DNA of 64,000 nt from Acidimicrobiales bacterium AG-410-I20 (GCA_003215175.1 QCKS01000003.1:1-64000); one strand, 5' to 3'. Positions 54,621 to 63,428 are shown, numbered from the stretch's first letter. Numbers and translations: made by a program. The notes: a model not told the origin generated them from the sequence alone.

Positions 54621-54719
54621 ATCTTTTCCTTAATATCTCAATAACCGTAAGTATTAGGTACACAATTGAATCTATCCATCTTGAAGCCATTCAGAGTCAA
54701 GTTGAGCGTTACAAGAGGA

Positions 54720-54725
54720 TATCCT
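54720..54725 (+). promoter_or_regulatory. -10 element of a leaderless-type promoter for the acyl-CoA dehydrogenase
   Basis: TATCCT is followed by 7 nt and the ATG at 54733, with no ribosome binding site. Confidence 0.45.
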
Positions 54726-54732
54726 TCAAGAT

Positions 54733-56541
54733 ATGAGCGATTACAGAACCCCATTAGATGACATTCGATTGACTTTAGATGCGATTAGCGATATTTCATC
54801 CATCTGCGATTTACCTGGATATGAACACGTCGACCCCGAGATGGTGGACGGCATGCTTGAAGAACTCAGCCGTTTCGTCACCGAAGTTATAGGGCCAGTT
54901 GATCGCATAGGAGATCAACAAGGATGCACTGTAGAAGACGGTGTAGTAACTCTTCCAGAAGAATTCCATACCGCATGGGACCAATTTGTAGAAGCCGGAT
55001 GGAGTTCCATCTCCCAAGACCCAGATTATGGTGGCGGCGGTTTCCCAGGAGCTATACAGACGGTAATGACGGAAATGATAGGAGCAGCTAGTAGATCTTG
55101 GTCTATGGGTCCCATGCTTACCGTTGGTGCGATAGACGCTATACATGCCTTCGCTAACGAAGAACTAAAAGAAACTTACTTACCGAAAATGGTTGCCAGC
55201 CAATGGTCAGGAACGATGAACCTTACAGAACCACAGGCCGGCTCTGACGTAGGAGCGCTTACCACGAAAGCAGTCCCACAAGACGATGGATCTTGGCGTA
55301 TTTTCGGAACCAAAATATTCATTACTTATGGAGAACACGAGTTATCAGAGAACATTATTCAACTTGTTCTCGCCCGCACGCCCGACAGCCCCCCAGGAAC
55401 AAAAGGCATTTCCTTGTTTATTGTCCCTAAATATATTGTCAATGAAGACGGCACTTTAGGGGAAAGAAACGATTACAAATGCCTTTCCGTTGAACACAAA
55501 CTAGGACTCCATGCCAGTCCGACTTGTGTTTTGTCTTATGGAGATGCAGGAGAAGGAGCCGTCGGGTATCTCTTAGGTGAAGAACATCAAGGAATGAGGT
55601 ACATGTTCAAAATGATGAACAATGCCCGCCTTGGAGTGGGGGTAGAAGGGCTTGCCGTCTCAGAGCGATCTATACAACTGGCATCTGACTACGCCCAAGA
55701 GCGACGTCAAGGCAGAGCTGTAGGCTCTCCAGCTGGAGAACAGTCATTGATCATTGACCATGCAGATGTGCGCAGAATGCTGCTTACGATGCGGGCCTAC
55801 ACTGATGCCATGCGAGGGGTTCTTTACCTCAACGCCGCATGTTTAGATATCGCGAGAAATCATTCAGATGAAGATATTGCTCAAGCCGCTTCAGATCGCG
55901 CTGAACTCCTTACACCTATTTCAAAAGGATGGTGTACAGATATCGGTTGCGAAATGACATCGATAGGCATTCAGGTCCATGGCGGATATGGCTATATCGA
56001 AGAAACAGGAGCAGCTCAGCACTTCCGAGATGCTCGGATTTCTCCCATTTATGAAGGAACTAACGGCATTCAGGCAATCGACCTAGTCGGTAGAAAAGTT
56101 CCGATGAAAAACGGGGCAGTCATTAAAGGCCTTCTTAACGAAATTCAAGAATTCGGTCAAAAATTGAATGACGCAGGTGAAGAATTTTCTTTAATTAGAG
56201 AAAATCTTGTAGAAGCTGCCGTAGCAACAGAGAAAGCAACAGACTGGATTTTCTCAAACGGAATTGAGAATCCTAATGATGTAATGGCCGGAGCTACCCC
56301 ATATCTGCGAATGCTTGGACAGTTAGTCGGAGGCTGGCTTTTGGCACGACAAGCGGTTTTTGCTCAAGAGCAGGTGCTGGCAGATAATGCGAAATTTGAC
56401 AAAGAGTATTTGAACAACAAGATCGTTACTGCTCGCTTCTATGCAGAACAACTTCTACCCATAGTTGGAGCTCAACTAAATGCAGTTACCGCAGGAAGTT
56501 CAGATCTTTACGCCATGCAGGCTGAGGCCTTCTCCATCTAA
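54733..56541 (+). CDS. acyl-CoA dehydrogenase of the long (about 600 residue, DmdC-like) type
   Basis: The flavoenzyme oxidises an acyl-CoA to the 2-enoyl-CoA. The start YRTPLDDIRLTLDAI and the 602-residue length mark the subgroup that includes DmdC, which acts on 3-methylmercaptopropionyl-CoA in DMSP breakdown. FAD and substrate motifs are MNLTEPQAGSDVGAL and KIFITYGEH; the catalytic Glu is in IYEGTNGIQAIDL (about 441). Gene content does not show DMSP genes nearby, so a fatty-acid role is equally possible. Confidence 0.9.
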   Translation: MSDYRTPLDDIRLTLDAISDISSICDLPGYEHVDPEMVDGMLEELSRFVTEVIGPVDRIGDQQGCTVEDGVVTLPEEFHTAWDQFVEAGWSSISQDPDYGGGGFPGAIQTVMTEMIGAASRSWSMGPMLTVGAIDAIHAFANEELKETYLPKMVASQWSGTMNLTEPQAGSDVGALTTKAVPQDDGSWRIFGTKIFITYGEHELSENIIQLVLARTPDSPPGTKGISLFIVPKYIVNEDGTLGERNDYKCLSVEHKLGLHASPTCVLSYGDAGEGAVGYLLGEEHQGMRYMFKMMNNARLGVGVEGLAVSERSIQLASDYAQERRQGRAVGSPAGEQSLIIDHADVRRMLLTMRAYTDAMRGVLYLNAACLDIARNHSDEDIAQAASDRAELLTPISKGWCTDIGCEMTSIGIQVHGGYGYIEETGAAQHFRDARISPIYEGTNGIQAIDLVGRKVPMKNGAVIKGLLNEIQEFGQKLNDAGEEFSLIRENLVEAAVATEKATDWIFSNGIENPNDVMAGATPYLRMLGQLVGGWLLARQAVFAQEQVLADNAKFDKEYLNNKIVTARFYAEQLLPIVGAQLNAVTAGSSDLYAMQAEAFSI

Positions 56542-57344
56542 TGTCATTACTTCTCGGTTCTATACCGAGCCCCAGTAAATCATATTTAGATTTAGGGGTA
56601 ATTGAGTTACGCGCCTATGGGTTAATGATTGCTCTCGGAGTAGTAGCGGCGGTCTGGTTCAGTCAAAAACGATGGAAAGCATACGGGGAAGATCCAGAGA
56701 ACATCTCCGCAATAGCGCTCTGGGCAGTGCCTGCTGGACTCATTGGATCACGCATATATCACGTAGCAACTGACTGGAAGAGTTACCAAGGACGTTGGGA
56801 AGATGCAATAAAAATCTGGGAAGGTGGCCTTGGTATTCCGGGAGGTCTTGCTGCAGGAGTAATTGTCGGTGTGGTAATCGCACGACGGCAAAATATTTCT
56901 GTTCAAAAAGTCCTTGATGCAGTGATCCCTTCTTTACCCTTGGCTCAAGCAATTGGCCGATGGGGGAACTGGTTCAATCAAGAACTATTTGGACGCCCCA
57001 CAGATCTACCCTGGGCAGTTGAAATTGGACCTGCACACCGGCCGGAAAAATACTTAGATATAAATACTTTCCACCCAACATTCCTCTACGAAAGCCTTTG
57101 GAACCTTGCCTTAGTATGGATTCTGGTCACCGTTGACCGAAAAGAATACTTGAAACCTGGCCACCTCATTGGGCTTTGGATCTTTGGCTACGGGTTGGGA
57201 AGACTTTGGATAGAAGCCCTGCGTATAGACCAAGCCTCTTTGATTTTAGGAATAAGAGTTAACATATGGATTAGTGCAATAGCAATTATTGCTGGCGCAA
57301 TAGTGTGGGTTAAGGGTCGCAAGCCAATCCATGAAAGTATTTAA
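56541..57344 (+). CDS. lgt: phosphatidylglycerol-prolipoprotein diacylglyceryl transferase
   Basis: Lgt attaches diacylglycerol to the lipobox cysteine of prolipoproteins. The membrane protein shows LRAYGLMIALGVVAAVWFS, the signature AIGRWGNWFNQELFGRP (with conserved Arg and Asn), and HPTFLYESLWNL. Length 267 is normal. It overlaps the acyl-CoA dehydrogenase stop by one base (TAATG). Lipoproteins that need it are present in this window (cytochrome at 2.3 kb, repeat lipoprotein at 24 kb). Confidence 0.96.
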   Translation: MSLLLGSIPSPSKSYLDLGVIELRAYGLMIALGVVAAVWFSQKRWKAYGEDPENISAIALWAVPAGLIGSRIYHVATDWKSYQGRWEDAIKIWEGGLGIPGGLAAGVIVGVVIARRQNISVQKVLDAVIPSLPLAQAIGRWGNWFNQELFGRPTDLPWAVEIGPAHRPEKYLDINTFHPTFLYESLWNLALVWILVTVDRKEYLKPGHLIGLWIFGYGLGRLWIEALRIDQASLILGIRVNIWISAIAIIAGAIVWVKGRKPIHESI

Positions 57345-57346
57345 GT

Positions 57347-57880
57347 ATGTCCTTTCAAGAGAATACATTTCGTCGGATTGACCGAACCTTTGCATTCATC
57401 GATCTATCTGGCTTTACTGCGTATGCCGACGAATACGGCGATGAAGCCGGTATGGCCATCTTGGAAGGATTTCGTAACAGTGTTCGCTTAGTAGCAGCAA
57501 AAAAAGGTGTGCGGATCGCAAAGTGGCTTGGCGATGGAGCAATGCTAGTTGGGGTAGAACCAGAACAAACAGTAGAAGCAGTAATTGAGATGGAAGGCCT
57601 GATTGACCTATCTCAATCGCCTTTGCCTATGAGGGCAGGAATAGCCAGCGGACCAGTACTACTTATAGATGGAGATGACCATGTAGGCAGACCGGTGATT
57701 CTTGCATCACGTTTATGCGACATGGCAGGACCTCATCAAGTTCTTGCTCCTGCTTCTATGGCTATGGCACTTATGGTAAACACGGCAGTGCGCAAAATTG
57801 GAGAACATTCCATAATGGGATTTGATGAACCATTCGAACTAGTTCAGTTGACTTCTCGTGACGAGTCACTGAAGAGATGA
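57347..57880 (+). CDS. class III adenylate/guanylate cyclase domain protein
   Basis: The 177-residue protein is a single cyclase homology domain. Metal-binding aspartates are seen in FAFIDLSGFT (Asp19) and KWLGDGAMLVG (Asp63), with GIASGPVLLIDGDDHVGRPV and ILASRL following. No receptor, membrane or HAMP domain is attached. Small actinobacterial proteins like this are common; activity and substrate (ATP or GTP) are not predictable by eye. It lies between lgt (2 bp) and the alkyltransferase-like gene (4-bp overlap). Confidence 0.8.
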   Translation: MSFQENTFRRIDRTFAFIDLSGFTAYADEYGDEAGMAILEGFRNSVRLVAAKKGVRIAKWLGDGAMLVGVEPEQTVEAVIEMEGLIDLSQSPLPMRAGIASGPVLLIDGDDHVGRPVILASRLCDMAGPHQVLAPASMAMALMVNTAVRKIGEHSIMGFDEPFELVQLTSRDESLKR

Positions 57881-58140
57881 CGCCATTTGAAACTGCAGTA
57901 GCGCGAGTCCTGAAAGAGCTCCGTCCAGGTGAAGTTGTCACTTACGGGGAAGTTGCTGCAGAAGCAGGCTTTCCTTCTGCGCACCGAGCTGTTGGTCGAT
58001 TTTTAAGAAACAACGAAGGCTATCCATGGTGGAGGGTAGTGGCTTCGAATGGACGATTAGTTCCTGGACATGAAGCCGAACAAACTTCCCAACTGAAAAT
58101 AGAAGGTGTGCAAGTTCGTGATGGCCGAGTAGTCGCTTAG
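57877..58140 (+). CDS. atl: alkyltransferase-like protein (MGMT family without the acceptor cysteine)
   Basis: The 87-residue protein matches the DNA-binding domain of O6-methylguanine methyltransferases (GEVVTYGEVAAEAGFPSAHR, AVGRFLRNN). The acceptor motif PCHRV reads PWWRV at 50-54, with Trp51 at the Cys position, which defines alkyltransferase-like proteins. These bind alkylated guanine and hand it to nucleotide excision repair. It overlaps the cyclase gene by 4 bp. Confidence 0.9.
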   Translation: MTPFETAVARVLKELRPGEVVTYGEVAAEAGFPSAHRAVGRFLRNNEGYPWWRVVASNGRLVPGHEAEQTSQLKIEGVQVRDGRVVA

Positions 58141-58253
58141 GTCAGTTGTCCTTATCTCTGAAGAACGAGAAGGTAAGATAGATACGTCTTTTGATTAAGC
58201 ACTCGAAAAAAGAGTGAACTAGTCCAGTATTCAAAACCCCAGAACAGGTAACC

Positions 58254-59426
58254 ATGTCTTCGATCAACAAGTTTTCAACCCTCGGAGTAGATCCTGACAT
58301 CGTTGAAGCCCTATCTAAACGTGGGATTACTGAACCATTTGAAATTCAAGAAATTTCAATTCAAGACGCGTTGGATGGAAGAGATGTATGCGGGAAAGCA
58401 AAAACTGGTTCTGGAAAAACGCTCGCTTTTGGCATTCCTTGTGTTCAACGAGTGAGCAAAGCGAAGCCAGGTAGACCCACAGCATTAGCACTAGTCCCAA
58501 CAAGGGAACTAGCAACCCAAGTATGTAAAGAACTCAAACCTTTAGCCGCAGTTCGAGATATCAAAGTTGAAGCAATTTATGGAGGCGCTCCAATAGAAAA
58601 ACAAATCGATTCACTTTCTAAGGGAATCGATTTAGTGGTGGCTACACCTGGAAGAATAATTGACTTAATTGAAAAAGAAGAAATAACAGTTGCAGATTTA
58701 GAAATAGTGATCGTAGACGAAGCAGACAGAATGGCAGACATGGGTTTCATGCCGCAAGTTGAATGGATATTACGAGGAGTAGAACGAGAACATCAGACGC
58801 TACTTTTCTCCGCGACTTTAGATGGAATGGTTTCAAGTCTGATTAGTCGTTATCAGAAAAACCCAGTTATGCATGAAGTCACCTATAAGGAGGTGGCAGT
58901 AGAAGAGATGCATCACCGTTTTTTCACTGTTCACGAGATGGACCGGGAAAAAGTTGCTGCAACAATAATCAAAGCATCAAATCGCACGATTCTTTTCTCG
59001 CGAACAAAATGGGGAGCGGACAAACTCGCAAAGAAATTAAGGGAAGCAGGAGTAAGCGCAGCTCCAATACACGGTGATTTACGCCAATCACAGAGAGAAA
59101 AATCTTTAGCAGATTTCACAAAAGGCAAAGTGCAGGCTCTTGTAGCAACCGATGTAGCAGCAAGAGGTATCCACATCGACGACGTGGATGTTGTAATTCA
59201 TTATGACCCTCCTTCAGATGCCAAAACATATGTACATCGTTCTGGAAGAACAGCTCGAGCAGGAGAATCGGGAGTGGTTGTAAGCCTGATTCTTTGGAAC
59301 GAAGAAATGGAAGTCCGTAAGTTAATGCGTCGATTAGGGATGAAACATCCGATTGTAGAAGTGTTCTCTAATGATCCTCGGCTAACCGACTTGGTTTCGT
59401 GGGATCCAACAGTTGATGCCGCTTAA
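58254..59426 (+). CDS. DEAD-box ATP-dependent RNA helicase
   Basis: All core motifs are visible: Q motif (GITEPFEIQEISIQ), motif I AKTGSGKT, Ia PTRELATQ, II VDEADRMADMGF, III SATLDG, V ATDVAARGIHIDDVD and VI HRSGRTARAGESG. The 390 residues end soon after the helicase core, so there is no RNA-binding tail like that of CsdA/DeaD. A role in ribosome assembly or RNA decay is likely. It stands apart from its neighbours with a 113-bp upstream gap. Confidence 0.95.
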   Translation: MSSINKFSTLGVDPDIVEALSKRGITEPFEIQEISIQDALDGRDVCGKAKTGSGKTLAFGIPCVQRVSKAKPGRPTALALVPTRELATQVCKELKPLAAVRDIKVEAIYGGAPIEKQIDSLSKGIDLVVATPGRIIDLIEKEEITVADLEIVIVDEADRMADMGFMPQVEWILRGVEREHQTLLFSATLDGMVSSLISRYQKNPVMHEVTYKEVAVEEMHHRFFTVHEMDREKVAATIIKASNRTILFSRTKWGADKLAKKLREAGVSAAPIHGDLRQSQREKSLADFTKGKVQALVATDVAARGIHIDDVDVVIHYDPPSDAKTYVHRSGRTARAGESGVVVSLILWNEEMEVRKLMRRLGMKHPIVEVFSNDPRLTDLVSWDPTVDAA

Positions 59427-59441
59427 CTTCAAGAGACTCTA

Positions 59442-61112
59442 ATGAACACTTTCCCGGTTCATTTACCCCAAACATTAGCTACTGTAGCTGAACTAAAAGG
59501 CGGCCCACAATTTCTAGACATTCACGGCAACGTTGTAGAAACAGGAAATTTGTCTCCAAAGATTACTCAAGAACCTTTACTCGCTGAAACGTATGAAAAA
59601 CTTTTAACTTCTCGGACGAGAAAAACAGCTGGCGCCTTCTATACCCCCTTAGATGTAGCCGAAAAACTCACAGAAGTCGCTGTCTTAGAAGGGCCAGTAG
59701 TAGACCCAGCATGCGGAGGAGGAATATTTCTTCTTTCAGCAGCGAAAAGACTCGCCGCGCTTGGAGGAGATCCAAAAGAAATAGCAAGAAATCAAATATT
59801 TGGATCAGATATAGATGAGTGGGCAGTAGCAGTTTGCCGGTGGGAGCTCGCTCATTGGGCCGGAATAGAACCAGAAGAAGTACAAGGAGTCACTAAAGCA
59901 GACCCGCTTACAGAGAAACCATCAGGGTGGCCTGATCAATTTGGCGCTGTGATAGGCAACCCTCCGTTTCTGAGCCAGCTTCATCGAACAACCTCAAGAA
60001 CCGCAGACCGCAGAGAGGAACTTCGTTCCCGATATGGAAATTTACTCAAGGCATATACAAATGAAGCCTGGCTGTTTCTTGCGATGGGGTTAGAGCTCCT
60101 AGCCCCACAAGGACAAATGCTACTTATCCAGCCCTTATCGCTTATCGGCGCTAGGGATGCATCAGAAATAAGAAAGAAAATTCTCACAGAAGCGTCACTT
60201 GTAGGACTTTGGGTTGATCAGTCCACAGTCTTTATTGGACATACAGAAGTATGTGCACCCATAGTCCGGAACTCCCTCATAGACAAAAAACAAGTGGTTC
60301 GTTATACCGGTCGAACAATTCAAGAAGTTTCTTCAGTTGAACAACCATCAGATCCAGAAGACTGGGGGGGACTAATAGCAGACCTCATGGGTTTACCTAG
60401 CACTGAATTCACTGGCTCTGGACAAGTGGAACATAAAGCAACCACTACCGCAGGTTTCCGCCAACACTTCTACGGGCTCGTTCCTGGAGTTAGCGAACAG
60501 AAAGAAGAAGAAATCAAGCATCCACTAATCACCACCGCCATGGTTGACCCCTTCAACTGTTTATGGGGACAAAAATCTGTTCAGTTTGATGGTAAGAAAT
60601 GGGAACGTCCTGTAGTTGACCTAAACCTCGTAGCTGAATTCGACAAAGCGGTAGGAGGGTGGATGAGGAAACGACAGAGACCAAAATTGCTTATCTCAAC
60701 TCAAACCAAAGTAATTGAAGTAGTAGTAGACGAAAGAGGAGATTGGGTTCCTTTAACACCACTAATAATCGTTGAACCTCAAGAAGAAGATTTATGGGCC
60801 CTTGCTGCATCACTTTCTTCTCCGATAGTAAGTGCTTTAGCGGCACGTCAAACCGCAGGCGCAGCCCGCTCAGTTAGCCGAATCACTCTCTCAGCGAGAC
60901 AATTACTGAATCTGCCGCTCCCCTCAGATAAACAGGCATTAAATGAAGCAATAGAGATAGCTCAATTTATTCATAAAAGCTCTGATCGGAATCTAGAAAG
61001 GTCTTGGTTGCTTTTTGGCGAAACAATAAACAGAGCCTATGGAACAAAGAATGAAGACCTAATTTCTTGGTGGTGGAACCGTCATCCAGGAGCGCGTAAG
61101 CAGAATAAATAA
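59442..61112 (+). CDS. orphan N6-adenine DNA methyltransferase
   Basis: The 556-residue protein has the gamma-type amino-methyltransferase layout: RKTAGAFYTPLDVAEKL, SAM-binding DPACGGG (88-94), then catalytic NPPF (173-176). The C-terminal half likely contains target recognition (RQTAGAARSVSRITLSARQL, LNLPLP). No nuclease motif is visible at the N-terminus and no restriction or specificity subunit lies nearby. It may therefore be a solitary regulatory or protective methylase. It begins 15 bp after the helicase gene and may be cotranscribed. Confidence 0.85.
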   Translation: MNTFPVHLPQTLATVAELKGGPQFLDIHGNVVETGNLSPKITQEPLLAETYEKLLTSRTRKTAGAFYTPLDVAEKLTEVAVLEGPVVDPACGGGIFLLSAAKRLAALGGDPKEIARNQIFGSDIDEWAVAVCRWELAHWAGIEPEEVQGVTKADPLTEKPSGWPDQFGAVIGNPPFLSQLHRTTSRTADRREELRSRYGNLLKAYTNEAWLFLAMGLELLAPQGQMLLIQPLSLIGARDASEIRKKILTEASLVGLWVDQSTVFIGHTEVCAPIVRNSLIDKKQVVRYTGRTIQEVSSVEQPSDPEDWGGLIADLMGLPSTEFTGSGQVEHKATTTAGFRQHFYGLVPGVSEQKEEEIKHPLITTAMVDPFNCLWGQKSVQFDGKKWERPVVDLNLVAEFDKAVGGWMRKRQRPKLLISTQTKVIEVVVDERGDWVPLTPLIIVEPQEEDLWALAASLSSPIVSALAARQTAGAARSVSRITLSARQLLNLPLPSDKQALNEAIEIAQFIHKSSDRNLERSWLLFGETINRAYGTKNEDLISWWWNRHPGARKQNK

Positions 61113-61153
61113 ATGATTGACCGGCTTAAGCTCCTTTCCGTCTACACTTTATA

Positions 61154-61256
61154 AAGGCATTACGAGTGGTCTGGGAAAAATCCAGATCCGGCAACCTGGG
61201 AGGACACCCAAGGTGCCCGCTTTTCTGAAGAGAAGAGGATGTGGCCCTAACGGGCA
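61154..61256 (+). promoter_or_regulatory. SAM riboswitch (SAM-I/SAM-IV superfamily) upstream of metX
   Basis: The core GAGTGG, CCGGCAACC and AAGGTGCC are the SAM-I/IV hallmarks. P2 pairs TCTGG (61170-61174) with CCAGA (61182-61186). P3 pairs GGCAACC (61190-61196) with GGTGCC (61212-61217). The P2 loop GAAAA (61175-61179) can pair with TTTTC (61221-61225), the expected pseudoknot. P2 has no visible kink-turn, as in the actinobacterial SAM-IV form. A GCCC-taac-GGGC hairpin (61244-61255) and a GTCGAC-aaa-GTCGAC stem (61271-61285) follow. It precedes metX, so SAM-dependent repression is expected. Confidence 0.85.
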
Positions 61257-61322
61257 ACAAAGTGTCCGGTGTCGACAAAGTCGACCTCCGGTCGCCGGGT
61301 TCCGGTGAGTCTCCCCACCAAT

Positions 61323-62555
61323 ATGACTGAATCTGATGACTTAACTAAAGACGGGCAAGATCCGGCTACAGCGCACGTATATCCGCGTCCACTTACAGAA
61401 GGCCTTCCCGTGACGGGAGCATGGCAAGAGGGAGACCCTGAAGGCAATCGCCAGTTCACGCAAGTGCATCCTGATAGAAGTTTTGTACTTGAAGGCGGTG
61501 GCGTTCTCGAAGAAGTAACGATGGCCTATGAAACATGGGGGACACTTTCACCTAACGCAGATAACGCGGTTTTAGTATGTCATGCACTAACAGGAGACTC
61601 TCATGCCCATGGAGAACATGGAGAAGCACATCCAACTCCTGGATGGTGGAACGGCGTAATCGGTGAAGGTTGTGGACTGGACCCTGATGAGCACTTCATC
61701 GTTTGTATCAACGTGCTCGGGGGCTGTCAGGGGTCAACAGGACCAGCATCTATTAATCCATCCACGGGCAAACCCTATGGATCATCGTTCCCAGTGATCA
61801 CAACTCGAGATATGGTCAGAGCTCAATCAGCGGTCGCAGACCATCTTGGTATTGATAAATGGCACTTAGTTGTCGGCGGGTCTATGGGCGGGATGCAAGT
61901 GCTCGAATGGGGAATTATGTACCCCGAAAGAGTTCGAGCGTTAGCTCCACTAGCTACAGCCCTAGCAGCTTCTCCTTGGCAAATAGGATGGAGTTCGGTT
62001 GGCCGAAGGGCGCTCGTGTTGGATCCACTTTTCCGAGGGGGAGATTATTACGATGCAGAACCAGGCAATGGTCCCCACTCAGGATTAGCAATTGCTCGTG
62101 CCGTAGCCCAAATACATTACCGGAGCCCAGGTTCATTCGCTGAGCGATTCGGAAGAGAAGTAGTTAGTCCAAGGAGCTTGTATGGATTATGGGATCAATA
62201 TCAAGTTGAGTCATATTTGGATTATCAAGGAGAGAAACTCGTTCGAAGATTTGATGCGAACAGTTATTTAGTTCTTAACAGAGCAATGGATCTACATGAC
62301 GTTGCTCGTGATCGTGGCAGTATTAATGAAGCGGTTTCTCGCTTAGCTCGCGTGCCGGTACTTACTTTGAGTATTACTTCTGACTATTTATACCCTCCAG
62401 ACTTACAGATGCAAATTTTTGAAGCAGTTGAAGGAATTGGAGGGAGATGCATTCATCAGATAGTGGAAAATGGCAATGGTCATGACGGCTTCCTTTTAGC
62501 AACCCAGGATGTTTCTTCGCATATAAAGAATTTCTTAGAAGGGGTATCTGAATAA
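61323..62555 (+). CDS. metX: homoserine O-acetyltransferase
   Basis: MetX activates homoserine for methionine synthesis. The alpha/beta hydrolase shows VTMAYETWGTLSPNADNAVL, CHALTGDSHAHG, the nucleophile elbow GGSMGGMQVLEWG, and a C-terminal GHDGFLL with the catalytic His. ATG at 61323 gives 410 residues; in-frame GTG codons at 61269 and 61305 would add 18 or 6 residues and intrude into the leader hairpins. No metY lies beside it. Control by the upstream SAM riboswitch is expected. Confidence 0.93.
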   Translation: MTESDDLTKDGQDPATAHVYPRPLTEGLPVTGAWQEGDPEGNRQFTQVHPDRSFVLEGGGVLEEVTMAYETWGTLSPNADNAVLVCHALTGDSHAHGEHGEAHPTPGWWNGVIGEGCGLDPDEHFIVCINVLGGCQGSTGPASINPSTGKPYGSSFPVITTRDMVRAQSAVADHLGIDKWHLVVGGSMGGMQVLEWGIMYPERVRALAPLATALAASPWQIGWSSVGRRALVLDPLFRGGDYYDAEPGNGPHSGLAIARAVAQIHYRSPGSFAERFGREVVSPRSLYGLWDQYQVESYLDYQGEKLVRRFDANSYLVLNRAMDLHDVARDRGSINEAVSRLARVPVLTLSITSDYLYPPDLQMQIFEAVEGIGGRCIHQIVENGNGHDGFLLATQDVSSHIKNFLEGVSE

Positions 62556-62584
62556 AACCTGACCAAGCTAAGTGGATCAAAGCA

Positions 62585-62590
62585 TAAGAT
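62585..62590 (+). promoter_or_regulatory. -10 element of a leaderless-type promoter for the Fpg/Nei glycosylase
   Basis: TAAGAT is followed by 5 nt and the ATG at 62596. Confidence 0.4.
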
Positions 62591-62595
62591 AACTT

Positions 62596-63381
62596 ATGCC
62601 CGAAATTCTTGAGATTGAGGCGTATCGAAGGCTGGCTGAAAAGGTCGTAGGTCGCGTCGTCTCTGAAGTCCTCGCACCAGATCACTGGTACGTGAAAGGT
62701 GGAGTTACTCCAGAAGACCTTGTTGAGAATTTAAAAAATAGGCGGTTTACAAAAGTGCGAAGAAAAGGAAAACTCTTACTCCTAGACTCCGGTGGGCCGA
62801 CACTAGGTTTGAGATTTGGGATGACCGGAAGGTTGTTTGTTGATGGGAAAGCAGGAATAGATCAACTCGAATTCTTTGAGGTAAGTAGGCAAAGTAATCC
62901 TGCATGGCATCGGTTCATAATTGAGTTCAAAGGAGGGGGAAGCTTAGTAATCGATGACCCACGTAGATTAGGGGGAGTAGAACTAAACCCTGAAGAGGAA
63001 CGACTTGGACCCGACGCATGGGAAATAGGGCTATCGGATCTTCGTAAAATCTTGTCTAATACTACGACAGCGTTAAAAGCCCGACTTTTAGACCAATCAC
63101 GTATTGCTGGGTTAGGTAATCTTTTAGTTGATGAAATTTGTTGGCGCAGCAACCTTGATCCAAATCGATCAGCAAACTCTCTAAATGAAGAAGAAATCAA
63201 AATATTGAATCGCACAATTCGGACGGTCCTTAATCAACTGGACAAACGTGGAGGCTCCCATAAAGGAGATTTCTTTGAACATAGAAACAAAGGAGGGGTT
63301 TGCCCATTGGATGGAGAACCTTTACGACGTTCAGAGGCTGGGGGGAGAACAACATGGTGGTGCCCCTCACATCAGCGTTAA
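62596..63381 (+). CDS. Fpg/Nei family DNA glycosylase with altered zinc finger
   Basis: The protein has the bifunctional glycosylase/AP-lyase N-terminus (Met then Pro-Glu, MPEILEIEAYR), a lysine in RRKGKLLLL, and the H2TH motif region RIAGLGNLLVDEICW. The C-terminal zinc finger normally uses four cysteines; here the ligands would be Cys236, Asp239, Cys256 and His259 (CPLD...CPSH). Fpg versus Nei specificity is unclear. The start overlaps no neighbour and a leaderless-type -10 precedes it. Length 261 is slightly short. Confidence 0.88.
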   Translation: MPEILEIEAYRRLAEKVVGRVVSEVLAPDHWYVKGGVTPEDLVENLKNRRFTKVRRKGKLLLLDSGGPTLGLRFGMTGRLFVDGKAGIDQLEFFEVSRQSNPAWHRFIIEFKGGGSLVIDDPRRLGGVELNPEEERLGPDAWEIGLSDLRKILSNTTTALKARLLDQSRIAGLGNLLVDEICWRSNLDPNRSANSLNEEEIKILNRTIRTVLNQLDKRGGSHKGDFFEHRNKGGVCPLDGEPLRRSEAGGRTTWWCPSHQR

Positions 63382-63428
63382 CTGACCACTCCGACTAACC
63401 TAGACTAAGAGCAACTAAGGGTAGACCA

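Noticed and set aside
61269-61322. GTG starts at 61269 or 61305 for metX
   Set aside because: They would place coding sequence over the GTCGAC stem region or give non-conserved residues; ATG at 61323 is simpler, though 61305 cannot be excluded.
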